DNA of 64,000 nucleotides, taken from positions 17,065,501-17,129,500 of the forward strand of contig JAWUZG010000029.1 of NCBI GenBank assembly GCA_036785705.1. The letters run 5' to 3'. This stretch comes from Acanthornis magna. Taxonomy: Eukaryota > Chordata > Aves > Passeriformes > Acanthizidae. A program made the position numbers and the translations under genes. The notes under the pieces are model-generated. The model was not told where the DNA came from. It worked only from the letters and a program-made list of their open reading frames with translations, and ran no database searches. This document shows, in pieces, positions 1 to 13,869 of this stretch (the first letter of the stretch is position 1; each line of letters begins with the position of its first letter).

Positions 1-442
1 ACCGGGGCTAGCCAGCAAAAGGTGGCAGAAATGCCGTAGTTGTGGCAGTGCGTTCTGGCAGGCAGGGTGCAGGACAGCGGCAGCCGGGCCCCCTCGGTAG
101 CAACTGCAAGAGCAGCCGGGTAGATCCACACTCCAGGAGGGGAAGAGGGGGTTGGAATCCCGTGCTTTTTTTTTTCCCCAAACGAAAGATCACCCAGCAA
201 GGAAGAGAAGGCAATGCAGAGCCGGGCTTTTCCGGCAGTCGCAGCGAAGAGGAGACAGCAGTTTCCATTTTTCCCCTTCCCAATTCCGAGCAAGTGAAGT
301 TACCGATGGCTAGATCTCTCCTCCCCTCACCACACCCGGCCACATCTTTTGTCTCTTACAAAAGAGTAAATGGTCCTTGAGCACCTGGTCGTTGTGGTTG
401 CCTAGTAACAGAATGGAGAAAAATCCCCCCCAACCTTCAACA
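1..442 (+). mobile_element. Family A LTR, 3' part (cut by window edge)
   Basis: This stretch matches the right half of the two complete A LTRs at 19,057-19,983 and 36,070-36,967, including the T-run followed by CCCCAAACGAAAG and the shared end CAACCTTCAACA. The left half lies outside the window. Open frames here are shadows that recur in the other copies and are not genes. Confidence 0.85.
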
Positions 443-1485
443 AGAGGCTAAAAATATTTTTATAAATTCTCATCTCCTTGAAAATTAGTTTTGTACCTTT
501 ATAAACACCTATCCTTTCAGATGGTCACAACACTAGAAGAATGTATGCAACAGGCACTGAGGCAGGAAAAGTCGGAGGGGAAAAGCCAGAGCATTTCTTT
601 GCTGACATTGATTATTCAACTCCCAAGGACAGTGTTTAAAGAGTATACAATAAATAAACACTAAACCGCTGCTAAGCACAAAACCAAATTTTGTCTTCAG
701 TCTGCCCAAAAGCAAGACATGATGTTACCTTTTGCAGTTTTTGCAATTGACAATACCATATAATCTTGAAAGCCTGAACTCTTCTCCTGATTAGTACAGC
801 AACTAAAGCCAGTTAGCCTCATGTTGTTTGCACAGAATGAAAATATGTCCCTGTGAACTTGCTTTTGGGTGTACTGTGCCAGTTATATTTGCAACCTATG
901 ATTTCTGCTATGTCCTGAGAGCTGTATGTATCCAACACTATAATCACCAACTCTTTCTTCCTCTTGCACATTATTCTGATGTCTCAGATGTCATCCATTT
1001 GGCCTCAGAAGAGGCCTCTCTCTATAGCAAAGTTTCTATTTTTCCCGCACTCTGCATGTTATTCAACTGTGAGAACTAGGTTCATACAAATTCTACAGTT
1101 CATGCTGTTGTGTCTCAGTTAAACATTTACATGAGTGATTGAAAAGAAAAACAAAACAGGTAATAATCCTATATGTAGTTCTGTACCTTGTTGTAAAGTA
1201 ATTTGTTTCTCTGTATAGGTCTTTGCATGACATCTTTCCAGTTGATAAAAAGATGTCAGTCAATGGAAGTCAGAATAAGTGTGCCTCAAAACATTGTCCA
1301 ACAGCTCATGAGACTATACTATAATCAATACTGGGAGGTGCTTTTCCAGTCCATAATATCATGGCCAGGAATCAGTTACACTAGGTACAATATTTTTTTC
1401 TCAATGCCTCCAATCTCTGAGTGTCTTTGAGGAATGTATAACATAACTTCAGACAAAGGGAGAAAGCTCTCTCTTAGGCAAATAG
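443..1485. other. Unique intergenic or intronic DNA
   Basis: AT-rich sequence without long frames or recognisable repeats. I see no gene in it. Confidence 0.5.
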
Positions 1486-1707
1486 GTCCCGCATAAATTT
1501 CTCATCCATGTAAGCAAAAACTGTACCCCAGCCATTCCACTAATGATATGGGCAGTACAAGACCTATCTGGTCTAGCCATTGCTAAGACTGGATACACTG
1601 CAAAAACTTTGAAGGAAACACTCAGTGACTCCAACCCTCTTCAGCAGCAAAGCAGCCTTTTAGCAAGACTTTTTGGGAACACGGATGTTGACACCCTTGA
1701 TTCTTAA
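1486..1707 (+). CDS. Possible 3'-terminal coding exon, unknown protein
   Basis: A 73-codon open frame follows an AG preceded by a loosely pyrimidine-rich tract (CTCTCTCTTAG, then AAATAG) and ends in TAA at 1,705-1,707. The deduced peptide has a protein-like composition. It contains the pieces PLMIWAVQDLSG and SSLLARLFGNTDVD and ends in DTLDS. There is no ATG at the start, so it would have to be an exon rather than a complete gene. I do not recognise the protein. It may instead be a decayed pseudogene fragment or chance. Confidence 0.3.
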   Translation, partial: VPHKFLIHVSKNCTPAIPLMIWAVQDLSGLAIAKTGYTAKTLKETLSDSNPLQQQSSLLARLFGNTDVDTLDS

Positions 1708-3666
1708 GCTATATAATTGAAGTTTGAAAATTATTTCAAAAGTCTCTCCTATAAAGAATAGGCTATAAGCCAAGCAAGATGGACGGATGAAGTAGTAACA
1801 GATATGGCAAGGAGCATTTTAATCTGCAGATCTCACACATGGAGAAAGTTTTTCTTACCTGGTCGGGCCAGAAGATGGATAAATTGATTTTTAAATTATT
1901 GGTATTATCAACAACAGCAGCAACAACTTATCACACAAAATATACTTAGATTTCTAAATCATTATGTCTTCAACACCAAAACACAGAGTCAGAGTAGTTT
2001 TCCTGTAGTTTCATTTAAGAATAAGATGCAAAGCCCAACATCCTGATGCTGGATGTTGCTGCTGAGGTTTTTGATTTGTAAAACTGATATTCTGGTATAT
2101 AGATAGTTTACACCATGCTATTTGGAATATACCCTAGAAAACAAAAAGCTAAGCTAAAACTAGATCACATGTAAGGAAACATGTGAGTTCAATGTAAAGG
2201 TCGTCGTTAGGCACTGAGTAATACACCCCTTTTTTGTCACTATCAAAGTTACAATCACTACTGCTGCATTAGTCAGTCAATCTCTGTCTTTTTTCCTGCA
2301 AATAACTGAGACAGTACAAAAAAAGGACCGCCATAAGGGGCTGGATCAGGTCTTGAATTGTCTTTTTCTGAAGGCTGTAAATATTTCTGCAGTTTGTATG
2401 CTCTATTACCGCAATATTTAGTCTACAAGAAAGAGCATACATGAAAAATAGCTTACATAGAGCAGACAAAAGTAATGTGGAGGATAAAAATGCACGGGTT
2501 AAAAAGCATTAGAATTATATATTGGACTTTTTTAATCTTGATTTTTTATGTTTTCTTTTTAAAATGTAGCTTACATCAAATTATCCCCCTTCAAATAAGA
2601 AAACAGTATTAATATTTGGATCATTATTTAGACTGAGATTTAACTATAATTTCCTCTGCATTCTAGAATCCAACTTTTCCCTTAGCTAAAAAGACAGTAT
2701 AAGGGATGGAATGGGGTGAGAAACCACCACGTACAATAATTTCAACCTTTTACTTTATATACCGAGGACAGTCAGATTTCTTAGCATCTAGGGGAATACG
2801 ATTAACAGCTCAATGCTTGCAAGACTTTTTAAAACCCACAAGTACTTTCAGAAGAATGCTTTCAACACAGTCTGATTTTCACAGAGTTTAAAGCCACAAT
2901 TATTAAGGTAATTAGGCATGTAATTCCAGGTGGCACCAGTAATATTTTCCAGCTTTCCATTTTCAGGATTTCTTGGCAAAGAAATAATCCTGGATCCTAG
3001 TTTCTGTATAATGCCCCAAACTTCCAACAGGATTTTAGAAGAGGAATGACTTTGTGGCAAATTTTTTTCTGACTTACTACAGGAAGAACAAAATGTGATT
3101 CTCCACTCACCATTAGCCGAAAAGGTAGAGTCAGAGAATTTTCAAGAATCCATCAGCCAGCATTCCATTCATCTGTGTCAAATCCCTGTGAACTAATGCA
3201 TATTCAAGTGTGTATCCCAGCTTGATACCACAAACTCTCAAGTCAAATCTTTCTTCTTGGTAAGCATGGACTGAAAATGCACTTTTCATAATTGTCCTGT
3301 CAGTGTTTGGCAGGTTTCAGTTTGCAGTCAGATCTGAGACACAAAAGTGTTGAAGACAATAATTCAATTTATTAGATCTTCAGCTTTAAAAAGTTACGGT
3401 GTAAATGATCAAAACACTGAAGATAGGACTAAAATGCAACTGTGGTATTAACAAGGATTCTTGTTATTGAGGAACATGTATTCAATAGGTAACTCAAGTT
3501 AACTATTGAGAGAGAGAATATGTGAACTCTAAAACCTAGAAAAACAGGATTCCCTTCATCTTGTCAAGATAAGAGGGACAAGAGTCTGTTTGAAGCCAGC
3601 ACAGACACTGCTGAATCATCCCACTAGAGACTGCACATGATCCAGAGAGAAAGGTGAAAAATGCAT
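1708..3666. other. Unique intergenic or intronic DNA
   Basis: AT-rich with short random frames only. No repeat or gene was recognised. Confidence 0.45.
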
Positions 3667-3970
3667 TGTGATGAAGACTACCAGATCTTCATCACGAGAA
3701 GACCCCCAAAGACCACCAGGACACACAGCACATGTGTGGCACACATGCTAATGATATTCATGACCTCCGAGAAATGATTTGTATAACCACTCCTATCCCG
3801 GGGAATGTGATGAATATTCATGAATGTTACCCATAATACTGTGTGTTGGAAGTGCCAGTGTGTGTGTATTTCGAGAAGTGAATCCCCCACAACCAGCACA
3901 CCGAATAAAGCAAATACTCACTTCTTTGATTTTGTCTCTGAAGTGTCTCTGGGCCTGCTTGGGGCGAATC
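3667..3970 (+). mobile_element. LTR-like fragment
   Basis: The segment runs from TGTGATGAAGAC to GGGGCGAATCA. It has a TATTCATGA motif and, near its right end, CGAATAAAGCAAATAC, which is a good polyadenylation signal followed by a GT-rich stretch. This is how a short solo LTR is built. No second copy in the window and no clear target duplication were found, so the ends are tentative. Confidence 0.35.
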
Positions 3971-4187
3971 ATTATTTATTGCTTTTAATTTTTGTACTTT
4001 GTTACAAAAATAATTTTTGTCACAAAGTGTAATACATAAAGTTCTACAGTGTGTAGAAGCAACACAGGATATGGATATTTATAAGAAAACCATTAAATTC
4101 ACAGTGTGGATTACAACTACCACTTTAAACGCAAGGTTCATCATTCCCATTCTTTTTTTTCGTTCTCACCATGTTTCAGCAAGAAAT

Positions 4188-5032
4188 TGTCTTGGGGTGA
4201 TTTTATGATGATACTCTATTCCATTATCATCTGCTCTATGCCCAGAAATGGGTCCTGTCACTTTACGCTGGGTCCTGGGGAGGGGCGGGAGCAGGGGACC
4301 TCTGGCGCGGGCTGTGTTCAAACGCTCACTCCCGTGTACTCGGCTTGCAGGGCGGATGGGTTACATTGCTGCTTTTAGCTATCTTGGGTTTTGTTAGCTT
4401 GGGCAAGAAGTTTCTTTCCCTCTACTGCAGTAGCCATCCTCTGTGGGCTTCTGTTGTTTCTTCTGGAACTGTTCGACTTGGTTTTGGTCTAAGATCAGAC
4501 AATCCCTGGGAGATGGTCCGCGATGTGCGGGGAGCAGCCTGAGCGACTCCACCCGTCCCCAGACCTCAGGAAAAGTTGAACCGATGGAAGAAAGGACTCT
4601 AAATCCACCAGCTTCATCTGCAACGAGGAGGAGAGCAACATCAGAGGTTCACCAGGTTCCCATCTGTTTTCTTTTCCCCGAGCTGCTGCGTGGACTCTTC
4701 TTTTCCTGAGACAAAGGCCGCCCAAAATTTTGTTCTTTTTCGCCACATGGTCAGCAGCTTTTGCCCCCCTTCCCCTGGCATTTTGGCTTTTTTTTTAATG
4801 TTCTGGTGGGGGGAGGGGGGAATAGGGTTATGAAGGTTCAATATCTAAGTTACTAATTTTTTTTCATGCTGTGTGGGCACCTTCTTTGTCAAATAAACAG
4901 TTGGTGTTTTTTCACTTTCACTGACCAATATTAATTTCATATAGGTGGGAACGGATTGCTGAAACCCTTTTCCTTAGAGGAAACACTCATTCCAGTGCGT
5001 TTTTCTCCTAAACTTGTCTCTAAACTGAGACA
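4188..5032 (+). mobile_element. Family L solo LTR
   Basis: The LTR begins TGTCTTGGGGTGATT and ends CTCTAAACTGAGACA. It matches the LTR at 32,466-33,292 throughout, for example at ATGATGATRNTCYATTCCAT and AGCTGCTGCGTG. The AAATAAACAG motif near 4,892 serves as polyadenylation signal. No internal retroviral sequence follows, so it is a solo LTR. The flanks (GAAAT and AAAGA) do not form a convincing TSD. Confidence 0.8.
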
Positions 5033-5364
5033 AAAGATTATAATTTTAAATCTTGTGAGAAAAGCCTTTACAGCTAACTGTCTGAGCTGGAATTAGAAAG
5101 AGTTTAAAACAATTTAAACTGAAAGCTCTCTGATGAGCTTCTCACTGTGAAAAATACATATTATAGTATTGTTTTTTTGTGACTTTCGAATGGATGTTGT
5201 GTGTATCATGTTAATTCTTATGGAAGTAGCTTTGTTATAAAGATATAAAAATAACTAAATGCCTTTTTTTTTCAACTAACTTAGATATAGTATTAAAATA
5301 GCTATTACAGTTGTTTTAGAATACTTACACCACCTGCTTAGTTGGATAACAACCAAAAAGTGCA
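5033..5364. other. Unique AT-rich DNA
   Basis: Nothing recognised. Confidence 0.4.
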
Positions 5365-5698
5365 TGTGACAAAGGATCCCTGCCACTGACATTCTTACCA
5401 ACACAGAGCAGACGGGAGATACACACCCCTGAGAGACTCCACGCATGTTCCAAAAAGGCAGACCAGAAGAGGAGCCAGGCTAAAAGGTTCTTGGATCATG
5501 CAAACTAGTTTGAAGAAATGTTTGAATATGCATAATTGTCTATGAATGTGCATTTGAATGATGCAATACTGACACTATGTAAAGTCGACACCCTGTAATT
5601 ACGGGGTGCTTTTGGCTAAGGGCCAGGCACCGAGCACTGTTACTTGTGCTTTCTTTGTCCCCTATTGTCCTTTATTAAACTTTCTAAAAATTCTAACA
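5365..5698 (+). mobile_element. LTR-like fragment
   Basis: From TGTGACAAAGGATCC to AAATTCTAACA. A small inverted repeat (ACCCTGTAATTACGGGGT) is followed by GTCCTTTATTAAAC, a usable polyadenylation context. This resembles R/U5 of a retroviral LTR. It occurs once in the window and has no clear TSD. Confidence 0.4.
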
Positions 5699-8600
5699 CA
5701 TTGAATTTTTCCATCTAATGTTCCCTGACATTGCTGAAATCTCTCCAAGTTTGCTAACTTTTTGAATAATGTTCCAATATTGTTACACTGACAACTTCAC
5801 TATGTCTGCAAAACCCAAGAAGAAGCAAACATTGCCAGCATGTTAGTCAGAGCTGCCTCAGGCTCAGCTTCCACACTTCTACAAAAGCCTCTGCCTCTCA
5901 AGATGGAGGCCATGCACAATGAAATCAAGCATTTGATACTGGTCAATTAGTTCTACATTTTGATGAACATTTAGCATCAATGTCCTTTAATGATGGATTG
6001 CAAGGGAGTAGTAAGACAAGTAAGGCAAACATCTTTCTGCTTTCAGTATTCTTCCATTTCTCTTTTTATGGATGTTCAGAGCAGTCATTGATCCCAACGG
6101 ATACATTAAAACCATGCTCCTTTTTCTGTGTGGTACATTAAAACCATGCTTTTTTTTCTGTTGGGAAAACAGCCAAGTGTCATGGTTTGGTAACACAGAG
6201 GATACCCCTGACTCTTGGAGGGCTCTGTCAGTGTTGCTTTTGTCTAGACTCTTACATGTTAAGTCTTGCTAGATGTGTAAATACATTCCTAAATAGGAAT
6301 TCTTTGCAAATGTGGGCTGAGGAAAGAAAAACCATCTCCATAGTGGTCTATCATGATTCCATAGCGAAGAGCACTACAACTTTTGCCTTCAGATCACTGT
6401 TTTTAAAATACCACAACCTAGAAATGCTAAAATTCTGCAAGGTTTGTTTCAGGTTAAGCCAATAAATGATCTTCTTTTTCCAGGTGGGCACACACTTCAT
6501 GCAACTAAAGTTATTCAGAAGTCATTGGGAAATGAGTTAGGACAGACTCAGTGAAAAGTTACAGGTCAAATGTCAGATAAGCAGGTAAAAGAATGTACAC
6601 TTTTGTGTCAAAGTAACTGCAAACCTCAGCTTCTTAAGCTACTTAAGAAAGTTGCAACCAGGGAACCTAAGGATAGCAACATCCACCAGACTTCCTTCTG
6701 CATGGCTTCAGCCCCCCTCAAATTAGTACTACATCTGGTGTCATGGCACTGAAAGAGCTGAATGAAGTTCCATACTGTAAATCATTTTCACATGAATGTA
6801 GTTCTTTTGGTGCCCATCAAAAACACTCATGCACAAAGTAACACTTTCCCCTGTTCAAGCACAAAGGCAAGAAAAATCTGCTTCAAATACCATAAAGAAA
6901 GGCTTAAAATATAACCCTTTGTTTAACTACCCACTGAAATAACAGCTGTATGACATACAGGACAAAATCCCCAGGTTGAACTCACTCATCTTCTGTATGA
7001 TCTTTTTCTCTTACACATGCATGCCTGCAAGCATCCCACCATGTCTAGGTTCTGGTGCCACTGTGCATATGATTAAATTAGTGCCCTTGGACCAATGCAT
7101 TCAAGACCACAGCATGATCAACTTGTTGTTGAAATGCTATACTGAATACATGCATGCAGTGAAAACCCATGAACTGATATTGCAATAAATCTACAGAGAG
7201 GCTTCTTAAAATTTATGGGGAGTCTTCAAGGACAAAGACCTAAATGGTTTTAGTTTTCCTGTAAGTGATAGCTACAGTTAATACCAGATTTGGCAGGGAG
7301 CAGGCTTTACATGACCATTGGGCTTACACAGACATGAAAAAGTGGTTTTTTGACATTTGCTTTAAAAACATAATGAAAAACTTTTGCTCTTTCAAGGCCA
7401 AAACTTGCATTAACTTCTGAGAGTCTATTATTTTAAAAAAGTATTTGTTGTCTCTGATTGCTTGGATAACTGACCAAAAAAGAAAGCATTAGGAGCAGAC
7501 TCTTCATTAGTGTTCTGTAGCTGGATGACAGAGAACTGAGAACAACAGAAACAAGATGATGAATAGCACATTCTCTCTTTGTCCCCCTTAAAACTGTTTT
7601 TTATAAAGAAGGGGCTTGTAACATCAAGCTCCGATTCATCACTGGCAGCTTTTCATTAGCAGAAAGGAAATAATATGTAGTGTTTCCACATACTGCCGCA
7701 GTTCACTCCGCTTGTTTTGTCCCTGAATGTCACATACAACTGTCTGCCTGGTGCCCCAGTGGAACAGTCAAACCATATAACAAGTATTGGTAACAGTTAA
7801 GATCCATAAGCAGCAGTCCATTTTCCATCAGTTGTGTTCCACATTCCTGCCAGACTTGGAATGGAAGGCTAATGCCTCCACAGTGCTAGATACCTTTGAG
7901 GTAGGTTAGAGCTGAGAAGGTTTGCAGATGGCAGTCTTGTCAGGGCAGAATGCACCAGAGAGACAAAGCCAACTAGCTGTGAGAACTGGAATTATCACAT
8001 TAATACATTTCTATTAACTGTCCCACAGTCAGTCATGATTAACCTTCACCCTGAAATCCATATGGGAACCAAAAAGATACATCTTTCTCTGTATGTGACA
8101 GCTCCTGAAAAAATGTGTGTAAGGCATATCTAACGGCATTATTGAACTCATAAATGTCATTACCTAAGGAAAGGAGCAGCTCTGTGGTGTGCCCTAGATC
8201 CATCATCATCATGATTTATTGCTTAATGCTACATTATTTAAAATTAATACATCACCAGTTTAGCCACGTGATAAAATACATTCTGGGCTTCACAAGTGAC
8301 TTGAGATATGAATAACAAGCAGTGTGAATACATTTATACATGTACTCTCACATATAGATTATGTGCTGCATTTTGTGAAAACATATGCATTAATTTTTTT
8401 CAAAACATAAACTCTTGCTACAGAAAGTGCTTATATTCATACATAGGCAGTAAAGATACAGTTAGGATTACTATTATAACCTAAGTGTCCAAGAAGTAAC
8501 AGAGAAGTCCTAGCTTTGGTGACTTTGAAAGGGATCTAAAACATAAGTACCTTTTCTTAAAGACCACAGGGTTCAAAAGGGGTTTAGAAAACAGAAATTC

Positions 8601-9281
8601 ATCTCAAGATCACTTTTATATTATCAGCTCCCCTTATATTGCCAGCTGGCTGAAGTTGGAATCCAGAAGAGTGGGGTGAAATAAGTGTTAACCCTTCCTC
8701 AGAAAGGGGATCCATGACCAGCTCTATGAGGGTCAGTGGAAAGATCCTACAAACCAAGTACAGCAGCATTCTCAGGGACCAAGACATGCTCAAAGCTAGT
8801 CAGCACCCACTATTTGGGAAAGAACTCTGCTTTCAAAATCCAATTCAGACATACCAGACAACCATGTCCCAATCATCATGATTCAAGGTGGTCATCCTTG
8901 TCACAGCAAACTCTTGAAGTTTGAAGGAGTCCTTACAAGAAAATGTACCTGTTGGCTAATAATAAGTATAAATCTCAAAGACTTTGAGATAAATTTCACT
9001 TTGCCCTATCACCCTAAAGACTTCTTTGCTTAGTTTTATGTATGTCCTTGAAAATGAAACAGGCCAGGAATTAATGAGAGTGCCTATTTGCTTCAATTAG
9101 CTAATTTTATTTGGCTCTGGCTTTATCTAGTTTTTTCTCCCCAGATTTTAAACAGCCCTGATAAACCATAGTGGCAGTTGACTCTCTAAAGCATTTCACA
9201 TCTGCATTATTTGGGATAACTGAAGAACCGAAGACTCACAAGGAACAGGTATTTTGCTTTAATTGCAAAGAACTTTTAAGA

Positions 9282-9355
9282 ATTAAAAAAAAAAAAAAAA
9301 CACAAAATAACAAAACAAAAAACCCCAAACAAACAAAAAACCAAACCAAAACAAA
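9282..9355 (+). repeat. A-rich low-complexity tract
   Basis: A run of about 16 A is followed by degenerate CAAAA/CCAAA repeats. It could be the tail of an old retroposed sequence, but no LINE body was recognised beside it. Confidence 0.6.
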
Positions 9356-11029
9356 ACCCAGGAATCCTTTAGTGCAGAAAGCAATATTCACTGATAGTAA
9401 AAGCACAGATAAAGTGAACTAATAAGGTCTGTTACAGGCAGTGCTAGGAAAATCGTGTGATCTATGTACACACATTAGCGAAAAAAGAAAGGCAGTGGGA
9501 AAGAAAGCTGGCTTTGTGAGCCTCTCTGAGAGAGAACAACAAAGCAAAAGGAAATATCAAGTAGGTATTTCTTTGGGGGAAGAGAGAGCATAATGATAGT
9601 TGTTGTTATGTTTGGGGAGAAAGGAGAAATTTATCATGACCAGCACCATACATAGGTCACTAGGGGATTAAACATTCCTAAATTTAATTCATCTTAAGTC
9701 ATCTTTAAAATTAATTTTCAGTTTCTAGAGATGTCGAGATCAAATGAGCCTGTGTTTTATTGTAAAGGAACATGCTTAAGAAATTGTTTAGTATTCAAGT
9801 GTTTTGTTGAATTAAGAACCCAGTGCTGCAGGATCTAAGTAAACATTCAACCACGGCAGACTCATGTTGATTACCTCTTACATAAGTAGAGCTGAGTGGA
9901 GGAGGAAGGGAAATGCTGTGAACATTTAATTTTCTAATGAAAGAAGCCAGTGTTACTCAATCAGCAGGAACTCTCTCCGCATTTGGAGGGTCAAGGGATT
10001 TGCATCAACCTTAAGGTCAGGAGGAAGGACCAGCTAAAATGAAGGAGAAATAGGAAACGAACTCTGATTCCACATATCATAGAACCTCACATGTTTTGAA
10101 TAACAATTATGATAAATTATTCATTATTTTGGATGATTAAACACTGTGTATCAGTGATCTATCCGCATTCTAAGCCATTGGTTCAAATAAATGGCTTTAT
10201 AAATTGGTGGGGTAACCAAAGTTAACCTCCTTGCTTTTAAGCAGATAGATTTCTCCATCACTGCTATCCAAGATTTTTTCTATCAGTTTTCTGGATAGTC
10301 AAAGTCTGTCAAAGATTCAGGAAACATCCATATTTAGACTTTAAAAAAAAAAATCGAGAGAACCAACAATAAACCTCTTTTTAGAGTAATATAACTTACA
10401 TCAGTCTGTGGGAAGAAACAATTCCGAAATTATGCAACAACAGCAATGCTCAAAGTAAACCACAGACTCTAAAACAAAAAAAGTATTGTTTTCTATTGTA
10501 AGTTCCATGGGGAAATTGTTCATCATACCAAATGTCTTTGAGAGCAGTAAACCAGCCATTTGGGGAGCTTTCTTTTTCCTACTAGTCAGTTAATATTCTT
10601 CTGGAAGGAAAGTGTTTTAAATCCTTCTTCATTTATCAGTTCCTCTAAGAATTTAGAGACTTCACCTGTCTGAGACCACTCGGAAAATTAACTGAAAGCA
10701 GTTAAAATTGCTTGAGGTTTTTAAAAGTTTTTCCCTTCCTTGGTCTTTAAAATACGATAGACAAATTGCCTTTAAGAAACCACGCATTGTGCTGAAGACC
10801 TTGAAAAGGACTCCTGTTACATACAGCTTTGTAATCTGTATTAGGCTAACTCAAATTTCCCCCAATTCTGATGTACTAAATAACATTAACAACAGGGACA
10901 CCATTACATGAATTAACCTGACTGGTTAAATAATAATAATGAAGAGGGTACGAGGTACACAGTCTAAGGCATCTCCTGTCTACATGAAATAATAAAACTT
11001 ATGCCACTTTCCTCCTGTATTGATTAGAT

Positions 11030-11080
11030 GAAATTTATTTACATTATTTACATTTATTTACATTATTTACATTTATTAAC
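11030..11080 (+). repeat. Short tandem repeat, ATTTACATT-type
   Basis: Four or five copies of TTTACATTATTTACATTTAT-like units stand in tandem. Confidence 0.7.
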
Positions 11081-13869
11081 AAAATGGTGATTGGACCACA
11101 GGATTCATCAACCTCTTGAAAAGGATTTGACTAATAATGGCCCCACTAGCTCAGTCTCTACAGCTGTCATTTTGTCCTGCAAAGAGGAGTTAGCACTGGC
11201 AAAAAAAAAATTATTAAGGATTCTTGCTGTTTTATTCTGACTTTTCTGTTACAAAACACCATACAGTGAAATGATGCTAAAGACTTATGAACCTGTGGAC
11301 ATTTAGAGCCAAAGCAGATATTTGCTTTTTATTTTTCCTGGAAGAACTACTTTTCTGCCTATTCTTTCTATATGTACAAATAAGGTATCAGTAGCAGAAG
11401 TCATAATATTCCCACTGGGAGATTATGACTGGGTCATAATCTCTGGTCACTGGGTGACTGTGCTGTGATGTACAGTACTCACATTTGCACATTTTCATAC
11501 AGTCATAGTTACTAAGTTATAATACAGAAGCCTATTGTACAAGAGAAAACAGTGCAGATACATTTGGATTCTCCTTTTCCTTTGCTTTGCACAAGGGTAA
11601 CGCATTACTTAAAAAGTAGTGTTCTTCAGTGGAAAAGCATCACAATGAGGAGCAGAAGACCTGAGGTCTTTTATGTATTTGCTAAGAAACTCTGAAGAAG
11701 TTACTTTATTTACTTTACTTTGCATTTCAGTTTTCACTCTGGTTTTTTGCTGATGTAAGACAGCAGGACTGATATACCTTTTTCTTCTTTCAGCAATACA
11801 AAACACAGATGTTTATTATCATAAAATGTTATGAGCTATAAAACACCAGACACTGAACTGGAATTACCAGAAATCATATGCAAATAAATTCCTGCCTCCC
11901 ACTGTCAACTTCCAAGGGGAAAAAAAACCAAACCAAAAACATCACAAAGATTGCTCCTCCAGAAAGCCTCATTTCACCAAAGGTTCTTCAGGGGGTTTGA
12001 CCTCCCTTACAATATCATCCCCAAAGAAACTACAGTTTAAGGAGGTGGTTAAAAAGTAAAGATTAAGACAATGAGTTTTCAGGTAACATTGGGATGTGCT
12101 GAGGAAGAATTACCTACAGAAACTGAGCCAGGGCTTGCATTCAGTCCTTTCTCCAGTTCAGACTGAACAGGGAATTCACAAATCAGTGTCAACAGCAGCC
12201 CTTCACAAAAAGCTGATAAACCACCCATGGATGGTGCCTAACCAAATATTGTAACTATAAACCTGTGCCATTAGCAGCAATTTTAAGTTAATTTAATTCC
12301 ATTGATTACAAGAGGAAAATACTTGTCTAGTATAATCATACTAAAAAAATCTACCACTACCCTTGAAAACATAAAACAAGTCAACCTCCTAAGTCTTTAG
12401 AGCACCTTCCTAGAGTCAAATTCATGCTATTTTCCCTTCAACTATATGTTAAGATCTTTTGGCATATTCTGAGGCAGGATATCTAATGTCACAATTACTT
12501 CCAACATCCAGTGATAGAAATTCAGATGCCCTATTGTATAATTATATATCTTCCTTCTGGGAAAGAAAGATCAATAGCAATATAGAAAGCTCATTTTTAA
12601 GCTATTGCTTGTTGCCTGCTTTTTTATGTTCCAGAGGTAAAGCCACTGATATTAATACATCCTGCCCACGTTTTCTCTTCTATAATAGCAGCATAAATTG
12701 GAGTCTACACCAGCTTTTTAATCTATTTCACCATTTGAACTCATTACTAGCTCTGCTTCCCCTATCATTCATGCTAACTTAAAACTGATGAAATGCAATT
12801 TGTTTCAAAGAAGAAACTCTTGATTTATAGCAACATGCAATAAGAGAAGAATACAGACTATCCATTTCACGTAAACTTCATATAAGAGTGGTGAAGCTCT
12901 GCTTAACTCCAGCCAGCCCCTGCTACATCCTTATAGAGCAATGGTAAGGAAACTATAAGATATTTCTATCTTCTTGTTTGATGTTATTTTCCCCAGTCCT
13001 TTTAAATGTCACATAAAAGGGACTTGTTCTCTTGGTCTTGTCTACAGTGGCCATTTTACACCTTAGAGGAAAACAACGCTGGCAGGAAAACATACACTCA
13101 GTAATTTCCTTGGCAATTTTTTATAATAAAATGGCTATTTGAAGCTACTTGGTCGAAATGTTAGACACAAGAGTGACGGAGATATTTTCACAGATAGAAT
13201 GCACACATGAGACTGTCAAAGGGAGCTTGAATCCAGTAAAGATTATTTAGTACATACTATATACATGTGTGGTATATTATCCATGAATTTCTGCGAAACT
13301 AACCCTAAAAGGTTACAATAGAAATGGGATGTTTTCAGAATTTGAAGTTAATTAGGTTGCTTCCTTAAGTATGCAAAAGAAGAGAAAGACTGCTAAGCTG
13401 AACCCAAGTCAGCAAAAACATTTAAATATGTGCTTAAAATCAATGTAAGTCTGTTGTTGAATCAAGCTTTCAGAAGTAACCCAGAAGGGGGTGCATGAAA
13501 TTTCAAAGGTCCAGAACTTTGCTTAGCAAACAAAAAACAGAGATAATTGAATGAGCCCCTGGAATGAGTAGTGTGGTGTGAGACTCTCGGCTAATTCTCT
13601 ACAGATTTCTGGTAAGTTCCTGTTTGCAGTTGTGCCCTAAAGCTGCTATTTTGTCAGTTTCTCTGTTTTCATCCATTGTCATAAAATCAAAGGGAACCCA
13701 CCACTTAAAACCGGAATTATCAGACTTTTATACCCGTGAAAAGTCGGTATGTGTACTTCAGGACTGTCAACCCATTCTCATTTTTGGACAACAAAAAAGA
13801 GACAAATCCCCTCAAAAAAGAGATTTAGATTCATATTAAAAAGTAACCAAGAACAGTTCCAAGACTAGG

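Larger units (their letters stand above)
5699..13869. other. Long unique stretch, intron-like
   Basis: About 8 kb of AT-rich DNA. It holds simple sequence: an A-rich run near 9,282-9,355 (poly-A, then CAAAA-type repeats) and a short array of the unit ATTTACATT at about 11,030-11,080. No exon, RNA gene or transposon was identified with confidence. Confidence 0.5.
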
